DNA of 11,335 nt from Hyphomicrobiales bacterium (GTDB lineage: Bacteria; Pseudomonadota; Alphaproteobacteria; Rhizobiales; Aestuariivirgaceae): contig JAAURV010000068.1 in NCBI GenBank assembly GCA_012032065.1, positions 1-11,335 of the forward strand, in the 5' to 3' direction. This document shows positions 1 through 9,023 of the stretch, piece after piece. Under the pieces are notes generated by a model that made no database searches, was not told the origin of the DNA, and was given only the letters and a program-made list of their open reading frames with translations. Within the stretch, counting starts at the first letter, position 1. Every line of letters begins with the position of its first letter. Both the position numbers and the translations under genes were made by a program.

Positions 1-561
1 CTCACGCCCCTGCCACAGAGGCTTGCGGAAATTCGCTACGCTGTCGATCAGGGCGCCGCCGAAATCGATATCGTCATTCATCGCGCGCAAGTTCTTACGC
101 AAGACTGGCAAGCGCTTTACGACGAAGTGCAGGCGATGCGCGAGGCGTGCGGGCCCGCGCATCTCAAGGCAATCCTCGCCACCGGCGATTTGAAGACGCT
201 GCGCAATGTCTACAAGGCAAGTTTGGTGGCGATGCAGGCGGGAGCCGACTTCATCAAGACATCCACCGGCAAGGAAGACGTGAACGCCACGCTGCCGGTG
301 AGCCTCACCATGGTGCGGGCGCTGCGTGACTACGGCGAACTCACCGGGCAAATGGTTGGCTTCAAGCCGGCGGGCGGATTGCGCACGGCAAAGGATGCGC
401 TGAACTGGTTGATCCTCATAAAGGAAGAACTCGGCCGGCGCTGGCTCGAACCCGATCTCTTCCGTCTTGGCGCGAGCTCGATGCTCGCCGATATCGAGCG
501 TCAACTCGAACACCATGTCACCGGCCGCTATTCGGCCCTCACTCATCACGCACTTGCCTGA
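1..561 (+). CDS. deoC: Deoxyribose-phosphate aldolase, 3' part (5' end outside window)
   Basis: DeoC is a cytoplasmic class I aldolase that cleaves 2-deoxy-D-ribose-5-phosphate to glyceraldehyde-3-phosphate and acetaldehyde in deoxynucleoside catabolism. The reading frame is open from base 1 to the TGA at 559-561, giving 186 residues; the N-terminal part of the barrel lies off the window. Visible family motifs, in order: EIDIVIH with the catalytic Asp near base 67; GADFIKTSTGK, where the Lys at 256-258 is the expected Schiff-base residue; and GFKPAGGLRT, with the second active-site Lys at 364-366. The C-terminal LGASSML is also typical. All catalytic residues covered by the fragment are intact. 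The aldehyde dehydrogenase follows after 8 nt, so the acetaldehyde product is probably oxidised by the neighbour. Family identification is firm; operon membership is inferred from spacing and strand. Confidence 0.95.
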   Translation, partial: LTPLPQRLAEIRYAVDQGAAEIDIVIHRAQVLTQDWQALYDEVQAMREACGPAHLKAILATGDLKTLRNVYKASLVAMQAGADFIKTSTGKEDVNATLPVSLTMVRALRDYGELTGQMVGFKPAGGLRTAKDALNWLILIKEELGRRWLEPDLFRLGASSMLADIERQLEHHVTGRYSALTHHALA

Positions 562-569
562 GGCCAACA

Positions 570-2965
570 ATGCCAACAGTTTCCGACGTCTTGAAAAGCA
601 TGGACTACGGCCCCGCACCGGAAGCTTCGAACCATGTAAGGGACTGGCTCAAAGCCCATGAGAAGGGCTTCGGACATTTCATCGGCGGCGTCTTCGTTGC
701 CTCGAAAGGCGGCGCGCTGCTCGATGTGCTGAATCCGGCGGATAACTCGCTGCTCGCGCGCGTACCGCAAGGAACCAAGGCGGACGTCGATCGCGCGGCC
801 GAAGCGGCGCGCAAGGCCTTTGGGCCATGGTCGCGAAGGCCGGGTCACGAGCGCGCGGCTTGTCTCTATGCGCTTGCCCGCATCATCCAGAAGCGCGAGC
901 GCTTTCTCTCGGTGCTCGAGACCATGGACAACGGCAAGACCATCCGCGAGAGCCGTGACATCGACATTCCGCTGGTGGCGCGGCATTTCTATCATCACGC
1001 CGGCTGGGCCGAGATCGTCGCTGACGAGTTTCCGGGTTACGGACCCGTGGGCGTGTGCGGGCAGATCGTGCCGTGGAATTTTCCGCTGCTGATGCTGGCA
1101 TGGAAAATCGCGCCGGCACTCGCGGCCGGCAATACCGTGGTGCTGAAGCCCGCGGAATGGACGCCGCTCACCGCAATTGCTTTCGCCGAAATCTGCGCCG
1201 AAGCGGGATTGCCGGCGGGCGTCGTCAATGTGGTGACGGGCGACGGATCGACAGGGGCGCTGCTTGTCGAACATCCGGGCGTCGACAAGATCGCGTTTAC
1301 CGGATCGACAGAAGTGGGGCGCTTGATTCGCCGCGCCACCGCGGGTTCGGGCAAAAAACTGTCGCTCGAACTTGGCGGCAAGTCGCCCTTCATCGTGCAT
1401 GAGGATGCCGATCTCGATGCGGCGGTGGAAGGCGTGGTCGATGCCATCTGGTTCAATCAAGGACAGGTGTGCTGCGCGGGATCGAGACTGCTGGTACAGG
1501 AAGGTGTTGCCGAACGGTTCCTCTCGAAGCTCAAGCGCCGCATGCAGACGTTGCGGATCGGCGATCCGTTGGACAAGTCGATGGACATGGGCCCCGTCGT
1601 CGACCGCGTGCAGCGTGAGCGCATCGTGAAACTTGTGAAGAAAGGCGAGGAGGAAGGCGGAACGCTCACCCAGGCCGGTGTGCCGGTGCCGGAGACTGGC
1701 AATTATTTCGCGCCCTCGCTCTTCACCGATGTGGAAGCGGCATCGACGGTGATGCAGGTCGAAATCTTCGGGCCCGTGGCCGCCGCCATGACCTTCCGCA
1801 CGCCGGAGGAAGCGGTGCAGATCGCCAATCACACGCGCTACGGGCTCGCGGCCACCGTGTGGTCGGAGAACATCAACCTCGCGCTCGACACCGCGGCGCG
1901 CATGAAGGCGGGCGTCGTGTGGGTCAATTCCACCAATCTCTTCGATGCCGCGGCGGGCTTTGGCGGCTACCGCGAAAGCGGCTTCGGCCGCGAAGGCGGG
2001 CGCGAGGGCATGTACGAATATCTCAAGGCCGCTTGGGAGAAGGCATTGCCCGCCGGGCGCGCGGCCAAGAAGGCGAAGCTGAACGCCGCGCCTGCCAGCG
2101 AAGTGGATCTCCACGGGCTTCCCTCCATTGACCGTACCGCGAAGCTTTTCATCGGCGGCAAGCAGGCGCGGCCGGATTCGGGTTACAGTTACTCCGTATA
2201 CGGAGCGAAAGGCAAAGCCATCGGCCAGGCGGGGTTGGGCAACCGCAAGGATGTCCGTAACGCCGTCGAAGCCGCCGGCAAAGCCTCCGGTTGGGGTTCC
2301 GCGACCGCGCATAACCGGGCGCAGGTCATCTACTACATCGCCGAAAATCTCTCGGTCCGCGCCGAGGAGTTCGCGCGCCGTCTCGTTCGGATGGGCGATA
2401 CGCCGAAACAGGCGGAGCGCGAGGTGGAAGCCTCGATCCGGCGCATCTTCTGGTACGCGGCGCAGGCCGACAAATACGATGGCCGCGTGCATTCCACCGC
2501 TCGCGGAACGTGACACTCGCCATGAACGAACCCTACGGCGCCATGGCGCTTCTGTGCCCCGACGCGGTTCCGCTGCTGGGGCTCGTTTCATTGGTGATGC
2601 CGGCAATCGCCATGGGCAATCGCGTGATTGCCGTGCCGTCGCCGCACAAACCACTGGCGGCCACCGATTTCTATCAGGTGCTGGAGACTTCAGATGTTCC
2701 GGCGGGCGTCGTCAACATCGTCACCGGCGAGCGCGACGAACTCGCCAAGACTCTCGCCGAGCACGACGATGTGGCGGCACTCTGGTATTGCGGCACGGCC
2801 GAGGGAACCGCGATGGTGGAGAAGGCCTCCGCCGGCAATCTCAAGCCCACATGGTGCGATGGCGGACGTGCGCGGGACTGGTTCTCAAGCGTCGAGGGCC
2901 ACGGCCATGACTATCTGCGGCACGCGGTGCAGGTGAAAAACATCTGGATTCCGTATGGCGAGTAG
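570..2965 (+). CDS. Two-domain aldehyde dehydrogenase, ALDH16 type, with one frameshift near 2498
   Basis: This is an NAD(P)-dependent aldehyde dehydrogenase, probably oxidising the acetaldehyde made by the adjacent DeoC. The ATG at 570 has a GAGG Shine-Dalgarno at 560-563 that overlaps the deoC stop. Domain 1 (about residues 35-500) has VPWNFPL with oxyanion Asn170, Lys193 of VLKPAEWTP, GSTEVG at 245-250, general base Glu267 in LELGGKSP and catalytic Cys301 in FNQGQVCCAGSR. A second, partial ALDH-like domain starts near residue 525 (KLFIGGKQ) and shows no catalytic Cys or Glu. The first frame ends at TGA 2511-2513, inside domain 2. Homology-like sequence (VTLAMNEPYG, then DVPAGVVNIVTG) continues in another frame to TAG 2963-2965. 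Adding one base around 2495-2500 restores a 798-residue protein, close to the roughly 800 residues of ALDH16. The break is therefore likely a sequence error, though real inactivation of domain 2 is possible. Confidence 0.9.
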
Positions 2966-2971
2966 GAGATT

Positions 2972-2996
2972 TCCTCCCCCGCTTCGCGGGAGAGGA
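2972..2996. terminator. Hairpin between convergent genes, possible bidirectional terminator
   Basis: The 47-bp gap between the ALDH stop and the cyclase stop contains an inverted repeat. The inner stem CCCGC / GCGGG (2978-2982 with 2986-2990) closes a TTC loop. After one C-A mismatch an outer stem TCCTC / GAGGA (2972-2976 with 2992-2996) continues. Its position between two convergent 3' ends fits a shared terminator. No run of T follows on either strand, so intrinsic termination is uncertain. It also resembles the small CCCGC-TTCG-GCGGG palindromes scattered between alphaproteobacterial genes. Confidence 0.45.
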
Positions 2997-3012
2997 CAAG
3001 GAGCAGAGGACG

Positions 3013-4858
<1,846 letters not shown>

Positions 4859-4926
4859 CGCGGTTCGTTTTGCCCCAACGAATGCGTCCAATGCCCCGGT
4901 GCTTTTGAACTAGCCGGTTTGAGCGG

Positions 4927-4954
4927 GTTTGCAAACGCCTCAAAGGTATTGCAA
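4927..4954. promoter_or_regulatory. Palindromic TTGCAA pair in the divergent intergenic region
   Basis: The region between the divergent cyclase and asparaginase genes (4859-5050) holds a perfect 10-bp palindrome, GTTTGCAAAC at 4927-4936. A second copy of its palindromic core TTGCAA lies at 4949-4954, 20 bp from the first (4929-4934), about two helical turns. This arrangement suits a dimeric regulator bound to one DNA face. No regulator gene is adjacent, and no convincing -35/-10 pair could be assigned on either strand, so the role is inference only. Confidence 0.3.
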
Positions 4955-4989
4955 GTTCCCGCAAGCTTACCTGCCGGTAGATTTTTGTT

Positions 4990-5005
4990 CAAAACAAGTG
5001 TTTTG
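4990..5005. promoter_or_regulatory. Perfect inverted repeat upstream of the asparaginase gene
   Basis: CAAAAC (4990-4995) and GTTTTG (5000-5005) form perfect 6-bp arms around AAGT. The repeat lies 45 bp before the asparaginase ATG, in the most A/T-rich stretch of this intergenic region, so it could be an operator or part of a promoter. A short palindrome in A/T-rich DNA can also occur by chance. Confidence 0.3.
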
Positions 5006-5050
5006 GAGGCCCCTTAACGAAACTTGGCGAGCTATGCTATTCGAGCCGCC

Positions 5051-6034
5051 ATGTTTCCAAACCCGATCATCGCCGAAGTCACCCGCGGCGGAATCGTCGA
5101 GAGCCGCCATGCCGGCGCATTCGCCGTTGCGGATGCCAATGGCGAGATCGTCATGGCCGCCGGCGATATCGGGCGGCCGGTTTATCCCCGATCGGCGATC
5201 AAGGCGTTGCAATGCTTGGCGGTGATCGAAAGCGGAGCCGCGGATCGCTTCGGCTTCACGCCCGAGGAGATAGCACTCTGCTGCGCCTCCCACGGCGGCG
5301 AAGCCGATCACGTGCGGGTTGCGCGGGCGATGCTGGCGAGAGTGGGCGTGGCAGAGGATGCCTACGAATGCGGCGCGCATTGGCCCGGCGATCACGCCGC
5401 GCATGACGCCGCCGTACGCGCCATGGACAAGCCGCTCGCCGTTTTCAACAACTGTTCCGGCAAACATGCGGGCATGCTGGCGCTGGCGCGGCAGCTTGGC
5501 TTGAACGAGCGGAACTACACCAGCCGCGATCATCCCGTGCAGCGCGCCATCGCATCGGCGATCGGTTCGCTGTGCGAAGAGGATCTGGGCGCGGCTCCAT
5601 GCGGAATTGACGGCTGTTCTGTGCCCACCTGGGCCTTGCCGCTCCGCAGCCTGGCGCGCGGATTCGCAAAACTTGCCGCGCCCGATCACGCAGCCGGTCA
5701 ACGCATCTTTGCCGCGGCGCGCGCCCATCCGTTCATGATCGCCGGGACCAACCGCTTCGACACCGTATTGATGACAAAAGTTCCCCGCGCCTTCGTCAAA
5801 ACCGGGGCCGAAGGCGTCTATTGCGGCGCCGTGACACACGCCGGGCTGGGTTTCGCCCTCAAATGCGACGACGGCGCAACCCGCGCAGCCGAGGTAGCCA
5901 TCGCCAGCCTGCTCGCCAGTCTCGAATGTTGGACGGCGGCGGAACGGGCGAGTTTGCGGGAACTCTCCCATTCGCATCTCCACAACTGGCGCGAGATCGA
6001 GGTTGGAGAGGTGCGGGCCGCTATTGAAGAGTAA
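5051..6034 (+). CDS. L-asparaginase, Rhizobium etli ReAV type (asparaginase II, Pfam PF06089 family)
   Basis: This enzyme hydrolyses L-asparagine to aspartate and ammonia. It belongs to the class 3, beta-lactamase-like asparaginases, unrelated to E. coli AnsA/AnsB. With the ATG at 5051 the residues match ReAV numbering as I remember it: Ser48 and Lys51 in PRSAIKAL, Ser80 in CCASHGGE, Cys135 and Lys138 in NNCSGKHAG, and Cys189 in GIDGCSVPTW. The further active-site Lys appears as Lys250 in AFVKTGAEG. The Cys135/Lys138/Cys189 set is the metal site in that family. Length is 327 residues, slightly shorter than the about 367 I recall for ReAV. An in-frame TTG at 5024 would add nine residues but breaks the numbering agreement. 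No strong Shine-Dalgarno precedes the ATG, and no signal peptide is seen, so a cytoplasmic enzyme is expected. The fosA-like fragment starts 1 nt after the stop. Confidence 0.92.
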   Translation: MFPNPIIAEVTRGGIVESRHAGAFAVADANGEIVMAAGDIGRPVYPRSAIKALQCLAVIESGAADRFGFTPEEIALCCASHGGEADHVRVARAMLARVGVAEDAYECGAHWPGDHAAHDAAVRAMDKPLAVFNNCSGKHAGMLALARQLGLNERNYTSRDHPVQRAIASAIGSLCEEDLGAAPCGIDGCSVPTWALPLRSLARGFAKLAAPDHAAGQRIFAAARAHPFMIAGTNRFDTVLMTKVPRAFVKTGAEGVYCGAVTHAGLGFALKCDDGATRAAEVAIASLLASLECWTAAERASLRELSHSHLHNWREIEVGEVRAAIEE

Positions 6035-6035
6035 T

Positions 6036-6377
6036 ATGGGAAAGCAGTTTTCGGTCAGTGGTCTTAACCACGTCACACTCGCGGTGAGCGATGTGGAGCG
6101 CGCCATCAAGTTCTACACCGGGGGCCTGGGCCTCACGCTGCGCAAGGAATCCAAGAGTGCCGTTCACCTCGAAGCCGGATCATTCTGGATCTGCCTCTCG
6201 CCCGATCCCGCAACACGAAAGGAACCCAACCCCGATTACACCCACATTGCCTTCGATGTGCCGCAGGAGGATTTCCCGCATTGCGGCGATGAAGGGTTAA
6301 TGCCTCCCGGGCACCGCTCTTGCGTCACTTGCCTCAGGAGTGTGCCATTATGGAATTCTCGCGCCGATCCCTGCTGA
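6036..6377 (+). pseudogene. C-terminally truncated FosA-like glyoxalase-fold protein
   Basis: The first 82 residues look like the FosA fosfomycin thiol transferase family or a near relative in the vicinal-oxygen-chelate superfamily. GLNHVTLAVSD holds a likely metal ligand His12 and the Thr14 equivalent of FosA Thr9; SFWICLS resembles the FosA core; DYTHIAFDV holds the second metal ligand His70. After EDFPH the sequence becomes unrelated and ends at residue 113, against about 135-140 for FosA. The third metal ligand (FosA Glu110) and the DPDGHKLE-type C-terminal strand are absent, and I could not find them in the other two frames before the next gene. A working enzyme is therefore unlikely. 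Its ATG follows the asparaginase stop by 1 nt (TAATATG), and its last 28 bases overlap the next gene in a different frame. It is probably a deletion remnant rather than a sequencing slip. Confidence 0.72.
6336..6340 (+). promoter_or_regulatory. Ribosome binding site AGGAG for the Tat beta-helix gene
   Basis: AGGAG lies 9 nt before the ATG at 6350 and decides that start over an upstream in-frame codon at 6320. It sits inside the tail of the truncated fosA-like frame, so translation of the two frames overlaps. Confidence 0.7.
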
Positions 6378-7654
6378 CTGCCGGAACCTTGCTGGCTCTG
6401 CCCGCGGCGGCGGTAAGCGCGCGGGAGCTTGGAATCGAACCAAACAGCAACAAGGACCAGTCCAAATCCATGCAGGCCGCTATCGATGCAGCGGCGAAGC
6501 AGGGCGGGACGCTGGTTCTCGAAGCCGGGAAATATCTCGTCTCCGGACTCCGTTTACGCCGCGGCGTGGCGATCGCCGGCGTCCCCGGGCGCACGCTGCT
6601 GATCGACAGGTCGGGCGGGCCGATCCTCACCGGCGGCGATGTGAAGCATCTGCGGCTCGCCGGGCTGACCTTCGATGGCATGGGATTGAAGCCGGAAGGC
6701 CAAGGGCTCGTGGCTCTGAGCGACGCCGAAGGCCTTGGCATCGAGGATTGCAGCTTCATCGGCAGCGCCGGAACTGGCTTGTCGCTCACGCGCTGTTCTG
6801 GCCGGATCATCGCGAGCCGCTTCTCGTTCCTCGGGCAGACCGGTGTGTTCGCGCTCGATAGCAAAGGCCTGGTCATCTCCGGCAACACCGTGCGCGACAT
6901 CGGCAACAACGGCATTCAGGTGTGGGCCACGGAACCGCGCGAGGATGGCACCATCGTTGCCGAAAACCATGTGATGCGCGTGGCCGCCAAGGACGGTGGC
7001 TCCGGCCAGAACGGCAATGGCATCAATGTCTGGAAAGCGGGCAACGTCGCGATCGCGCAGAACCGTGTGTCCGACTGCGCCTTCTCCGCCATCCGCAACA
7101 ACTCCGGCGCCAATTGCCAGATCGTCAACAACAACATCTCGCGCACCGATGAAGTGGCGATCTACGTGGAGTTCGCTTTTCAGGGCGCGGTCGTCAGCGG
7201 CAATGTGATCGACGACATCTGCTTCGGCATCTCGATCACCAATCTCGACCAGGGCGGAAGGCTCGCGGTCTGCGCCAACAATCTCATCCGCAATGCGCGG
7301 GGCGGCCGTTCCGAAGGCGTGACGCGCGCGGGCGGCATTTATGCGGAGGCCGATACCACGGTGAGCGGCAACGTCATCGAGGACGCGCGCGACGTGGGCA
7401 TCGCGCTGGGTTGGGGCAAATACAGCCGCAATCTCATGGCCGCGGGAAACCTGATCCGCAATTGCGGACGCGGCGTCACGATCTCCATGGCCCAAGGCGC
7501 GGAGCCTGCCGTCGTCGCCAACAACATGATCGTGGGGGCGAAGGAAGGCGCGGTATTCGGCATGGACCACACCGAAACCATCACGGCTGACCTGGCCGCG
7601 GCAGGCGCAAAGGCGCCGGACCTCGTGCGGCTTTCGGGGAACACCATACTCTGA
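6350..7654 (+). CDS. Tat-exported parallel beta-helix repeat protein (TIGR03808-like), function unknown
   Basis: The protein (434 residues) begins with a twin-arginine signal: SRRSLLTAG at residues 4-12, a hydrophobic Leu/Ala-rich stretch, and a likely signal peptidase site after VSA at 24. It is therefore expected to be exported folded to the periplasm. The first part of the mature protein (QAAIDAAAKQGGTLVLEAGKY) resembles the start of pectate-lyase-like beta helices. From about residue 85 on there are many irregular repeats of the form G-N-x-I/V-x-x-(A/C)-x-x-x-G-I (SGNTVRDIGNNGI, SGNVIDDICFGI, AGNLIRNCGRGV), as in right-handed parallel beta helices. Overall it fits the alphaproteobacterial family of Tat-translocated repeat proteins described by TIGR03808. 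No polysaccharide lyase active site could be assigned, so carbohydrate binding or cleavage is only a guess. Frame and codon use are undisturbed throughout. Confidence 0.88.
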   Translation: MEFSRRSLLTAGTLLALPAAAVSARELGIEPNSNKDQSKSMQAAIDAAAKQGGTLVLEAGKYLVSGLRLRRGVAIAGVPGRTLLIDRSGGPILTGGDVKHLRLAGLTFDGMGLKPEGQGLVALSDAEGLGIEDCSFIGSAGTGLSLTRCSGRIIASRFSFLGQTGVFALDSKGLVISGNTVRDIGNNGIQVWATEPREDGTIVAENHVMRVAAKDGGSGQNGNGINVWKAGNVAIAQNRVSDCAFSAIRNNSGANCQIVNNNISRTDEVAIYVEFAFQGAVVSGNVIDDICFGISITNLDQGGRLAVCANNLIRNARGGRSEGVTRAGGIYAEADTTVSGNVIEDARDVGIALGWGKYSRNLMAAGNLIRNCGRGVTISMAQGAEPAVVANNMIVGAKEGAVFGMDHTETITADLAAAGAKAPDLVRLSGNTIL

Positions 7655-7688
7655 TCGCATGGCGGCGCGGTTGAATCCGTCAAGGCTT

Positions 7689-7713
7689 CGGGTTACGAGT
7701 TGCACGAAACCCG
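7689..7713 (+). other. Hairpin in the leader of the rpiB-like gene
   Basis: CGGGTT (7689-7694) pairs with AACCCG (7708-7713), with a 13-nt loop. The 3' arm ends on the first G of the GGAGG ribosome binding site at 7713-7717. It could end transcription of the upstream beta-helix gene or modestly affect initiation at 7727. No T run follows. A function is not shown by sequence alone. Confidence 0.3.
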
Positions 7714-7717
7714 GAGG
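7713..7717 (+). promoter_or_regulatory. Ribosome binding site GGAGG for the rpiB-like gene
   Basis: A perfect GGAGG core lies 9 nt before the ATG at 7727. It marks the true start although the frame opened by that ATG is broken after 16 codons. A ribosome site this good suggests that the gene is real and that the breaks downstream are errors. Confidence 0.75.
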
Positions 7718-7726
7718 AACCTGCTC

Positions 7727-8162
7727 ATGAAAATCGTACTCGGCGCCGACAGCGCCGGAAAGCCGCTCTCGATGTGATCGCGAAACATCTCGCGGGCAAA
7801 AAGGATGTGGAAGTCACCGATCTCAGCGACAGCGGCTTCTACGCCGATCTCTCCGCCAAGGTGGCAAAGACCACGTCGACGGCGAGCAGCAGCGCGGCAT
7901 TCTCTGCTGCGGCACGGGCATCGGCGTGTGCATTTCCGCCAACAAGGTGCCGGGCATCCGCGCCGCCTTGACTCACGACACCTATTCCGCCGAACGCGCC
8001 GCCAAGTCCAACAACGCCCAGATCATCACCATGGGTGCGCGCGTGATCGGGCCGGAGCTTGCGAAGGCCATCGTCGATACTTGGCTTGCCTCCGAGTTCG
8101 ATCCGAAGGGTCCGTCGGCGGCGAATGTCGCGGCCATCGATAAATTGGATGCGCGCGCGTGA
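7727..8162 (+). CDS. rpiB: RpiB/LacAB-family sugar-phosphate isomerase with two frameshifts
   Basis: The family interconverts aldose and ketose phosphates such as ribose-5-phosphate and ribulose-5-phosphate. Three consecutive frames together give one complete protein: MKIVLGADSAGKPL, then LDVIAKHLAGKKDVEV..DLSAKVAK, then VDGEQQRGILCCGTGIGVCI, THDTYSAERA and NNAQIITMGARVIG to the TGA at 8160-8162. Adding one base near 7766-7769 and one near 7870-7874 yields 145 residues, the normal family length. The CGTGIG motif with the active-site Cys and the His of THDTYS are present. The N-terminal motif is D-S-A-G where E. coli RpiB has D-H-A-G. That variant, and the overall look, recall the EryI/DerI D-erythrulose-4-phosphate isomerases of rhizobia and Brucella, so the substrate may be a tetrose phosphate rather than ribose phosphate. 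The stop overlaps the next gene's GTG. The rpiB symbol is used for the family, not for a proven substrate. Confidence 0.87.
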
Positions 8163-8941
8163 GCCAAGAGAGAGAAGCCGCGGAATTTCTATCGAAGACC
8201 TGGTACGCGAACACGCGTGTCCCTTCCATTCCGCAGCCCTGCCGCCCCAAGGACCGTGCCGAAGGTTATCGTGTGGCCGCCGAACTCTCAGGGGTTCGCG
8301 CCGCGCCCGTGGCAGGCTGGAAGATCGCCGCCACCAGCGAGGCAGGCCAGCGCCACATCAATGTCGAAGGACCGCTGATCGGCCGTATCTATGCCGATCG
8401 CCTGTTGCCGCCGGGCGCCATCGTGCCCTTCGTGGACAACGTGATGAAGGTTGCCGAGGGCGAGTTCGCATTCCGCCTCGCCAGAGACATGCCGCCACGC
8501 GAGGCCGAGTACACGCGGGACGAAGTGATGGCGGCAACTGCCTCGCTCCATCTCTCGCTCGAGGTGCCGGATTCCCGCTATGAGGACTTCACCAAGGTTG
8601 GCGCGGCACAATTGATCGCCGACACCGCCTGCGCCTGCTGGCTGGTGCTCGGGCCTCCGGTCGAAGCGGAGTGGCGTGGCGTCTCGCTCGCCGATCACCG
8701 CTTGAGCGGCTGGGTCAACGGCAAGAAAGTCAATGACGGGTCGGGCAAGGCAGCACTGGGCGATCCGTGGACCGCGCTCACCTGGGCCGTCAACGAGGCG
8801 TCGCGTTACTGCGGCGGTTTGAGCGCCGGCGACTTCGTCACCACCGGCACCTGCATCGTGCCGCTCGCCGTCGCGGCGGGCGATGAGATCGGGATAGATT
8901 ACGGCGATTTCGGTTCGATCTCGGCGCGGATTGCCGGTTGA
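8159..8941 (+). CDS. FAH-family hydratase/decarboxylase, 2-keto-4-pentenoate hydratase-like
   Basis: This 260-residue protein belongs to the fumarylacetoacetate hydrolase superfamily, closest in pattern to MhpD-type 2-keto-4-pentenoate hydratases and 4-oxalocrotonate decarboxylases. Motifs in order are AGWKIAATS (Lys55), VAEGEFAF with metal-binding Glu100 and Glu102, LEVPDSRY with Glu135, and GDFVTTGTC near the C-terminus. E. coli MhpD has the same Glu-x-Glu...Glu metal triad. The GTG start at 8159 overlaps the rpiB stop (GTGA), so the two are probably translationally coupled. In aromatic degradation such enzymes act after ring cleavage, but no ring-cleavage gene is visible here. With a sugar-phosphate isomerase, an SDR and a HisD paralog as neighbours, a role in dehydration or cleavage of a 2-keto-3-deoxy sugar acid seems more likely; this is inference. 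The substrate is unknown. Confidence 0.85.
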   Translation: MSQEREAAEFLSKTWYANTRVPSIPQPCRPKDRAEGYRVAAELSGVRAAPVAGWKIAATSEAGQRHINVEGPLIGRIYADRLLPPGAIVPFVDNVMKVAEGEFAFRLARDMPPREAEYTRDEVMAATASLHLSLEVPDSRYEDFTKVGAAQLIADTACACWLVLGPPVEAEWRGVSLADHRLSGWVNGKKVNDGSGKAALGDPWTALTWAVNEASRYCGGLSAGDFVTTGTCIVPLAVAAGDEIGIDYGDFGSISARIAG

Positions 8942-9023
8942 CCTCTCGCCCAGCTGTTCCGCCGGCGGAGAATGGAATCGTCGCTTCCTTGACTTCTCCG
9001 AACCGCTCGGATCAAACCGCGCC

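Noticed and set aside
546..2654. A 702-codon open frame on the minus strand opposite the ALDH gene
   Set aside because: It is antisense to a gene with full ALDH motifs; its translation is rich in Arg, His and Ala with no family motif, as expected for a shadow frame in GC-rich DNA.
4967..6109. A 380-codon open frame on the minus strand opposite the asparaginase gene
   Set aside because: The plus strand carries the complete ReAV active-site set; the antisense translation looks like low-information shadow sequence.
6554..7705. A 383-codon open frame on the minus strand opposite the Tat beta-helix gene
   Set aside because: Its regularity derives from the sense-strand repeats; the sense protein has a signal peptide and a ribosome site, this one does not.
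8958..9011. Small palindromes between the FAH and SDR genes (TCCGCCGGCGGA at 8958-8969; TCCGA/TCGGA hairpin at 8997-9011)
   Set aside because: Short GC-rich palindromes are frequent by chance at this base composition and nothing else ties them to regulation.
8989..9017. A possible promoter before the SDR gene (TTGACT at 8989-8994)
   Set aside because: The -35-like hexamer is good, but the sequence 17 bp on (TCAAAC) is a poor -10; kept out for lack of support.
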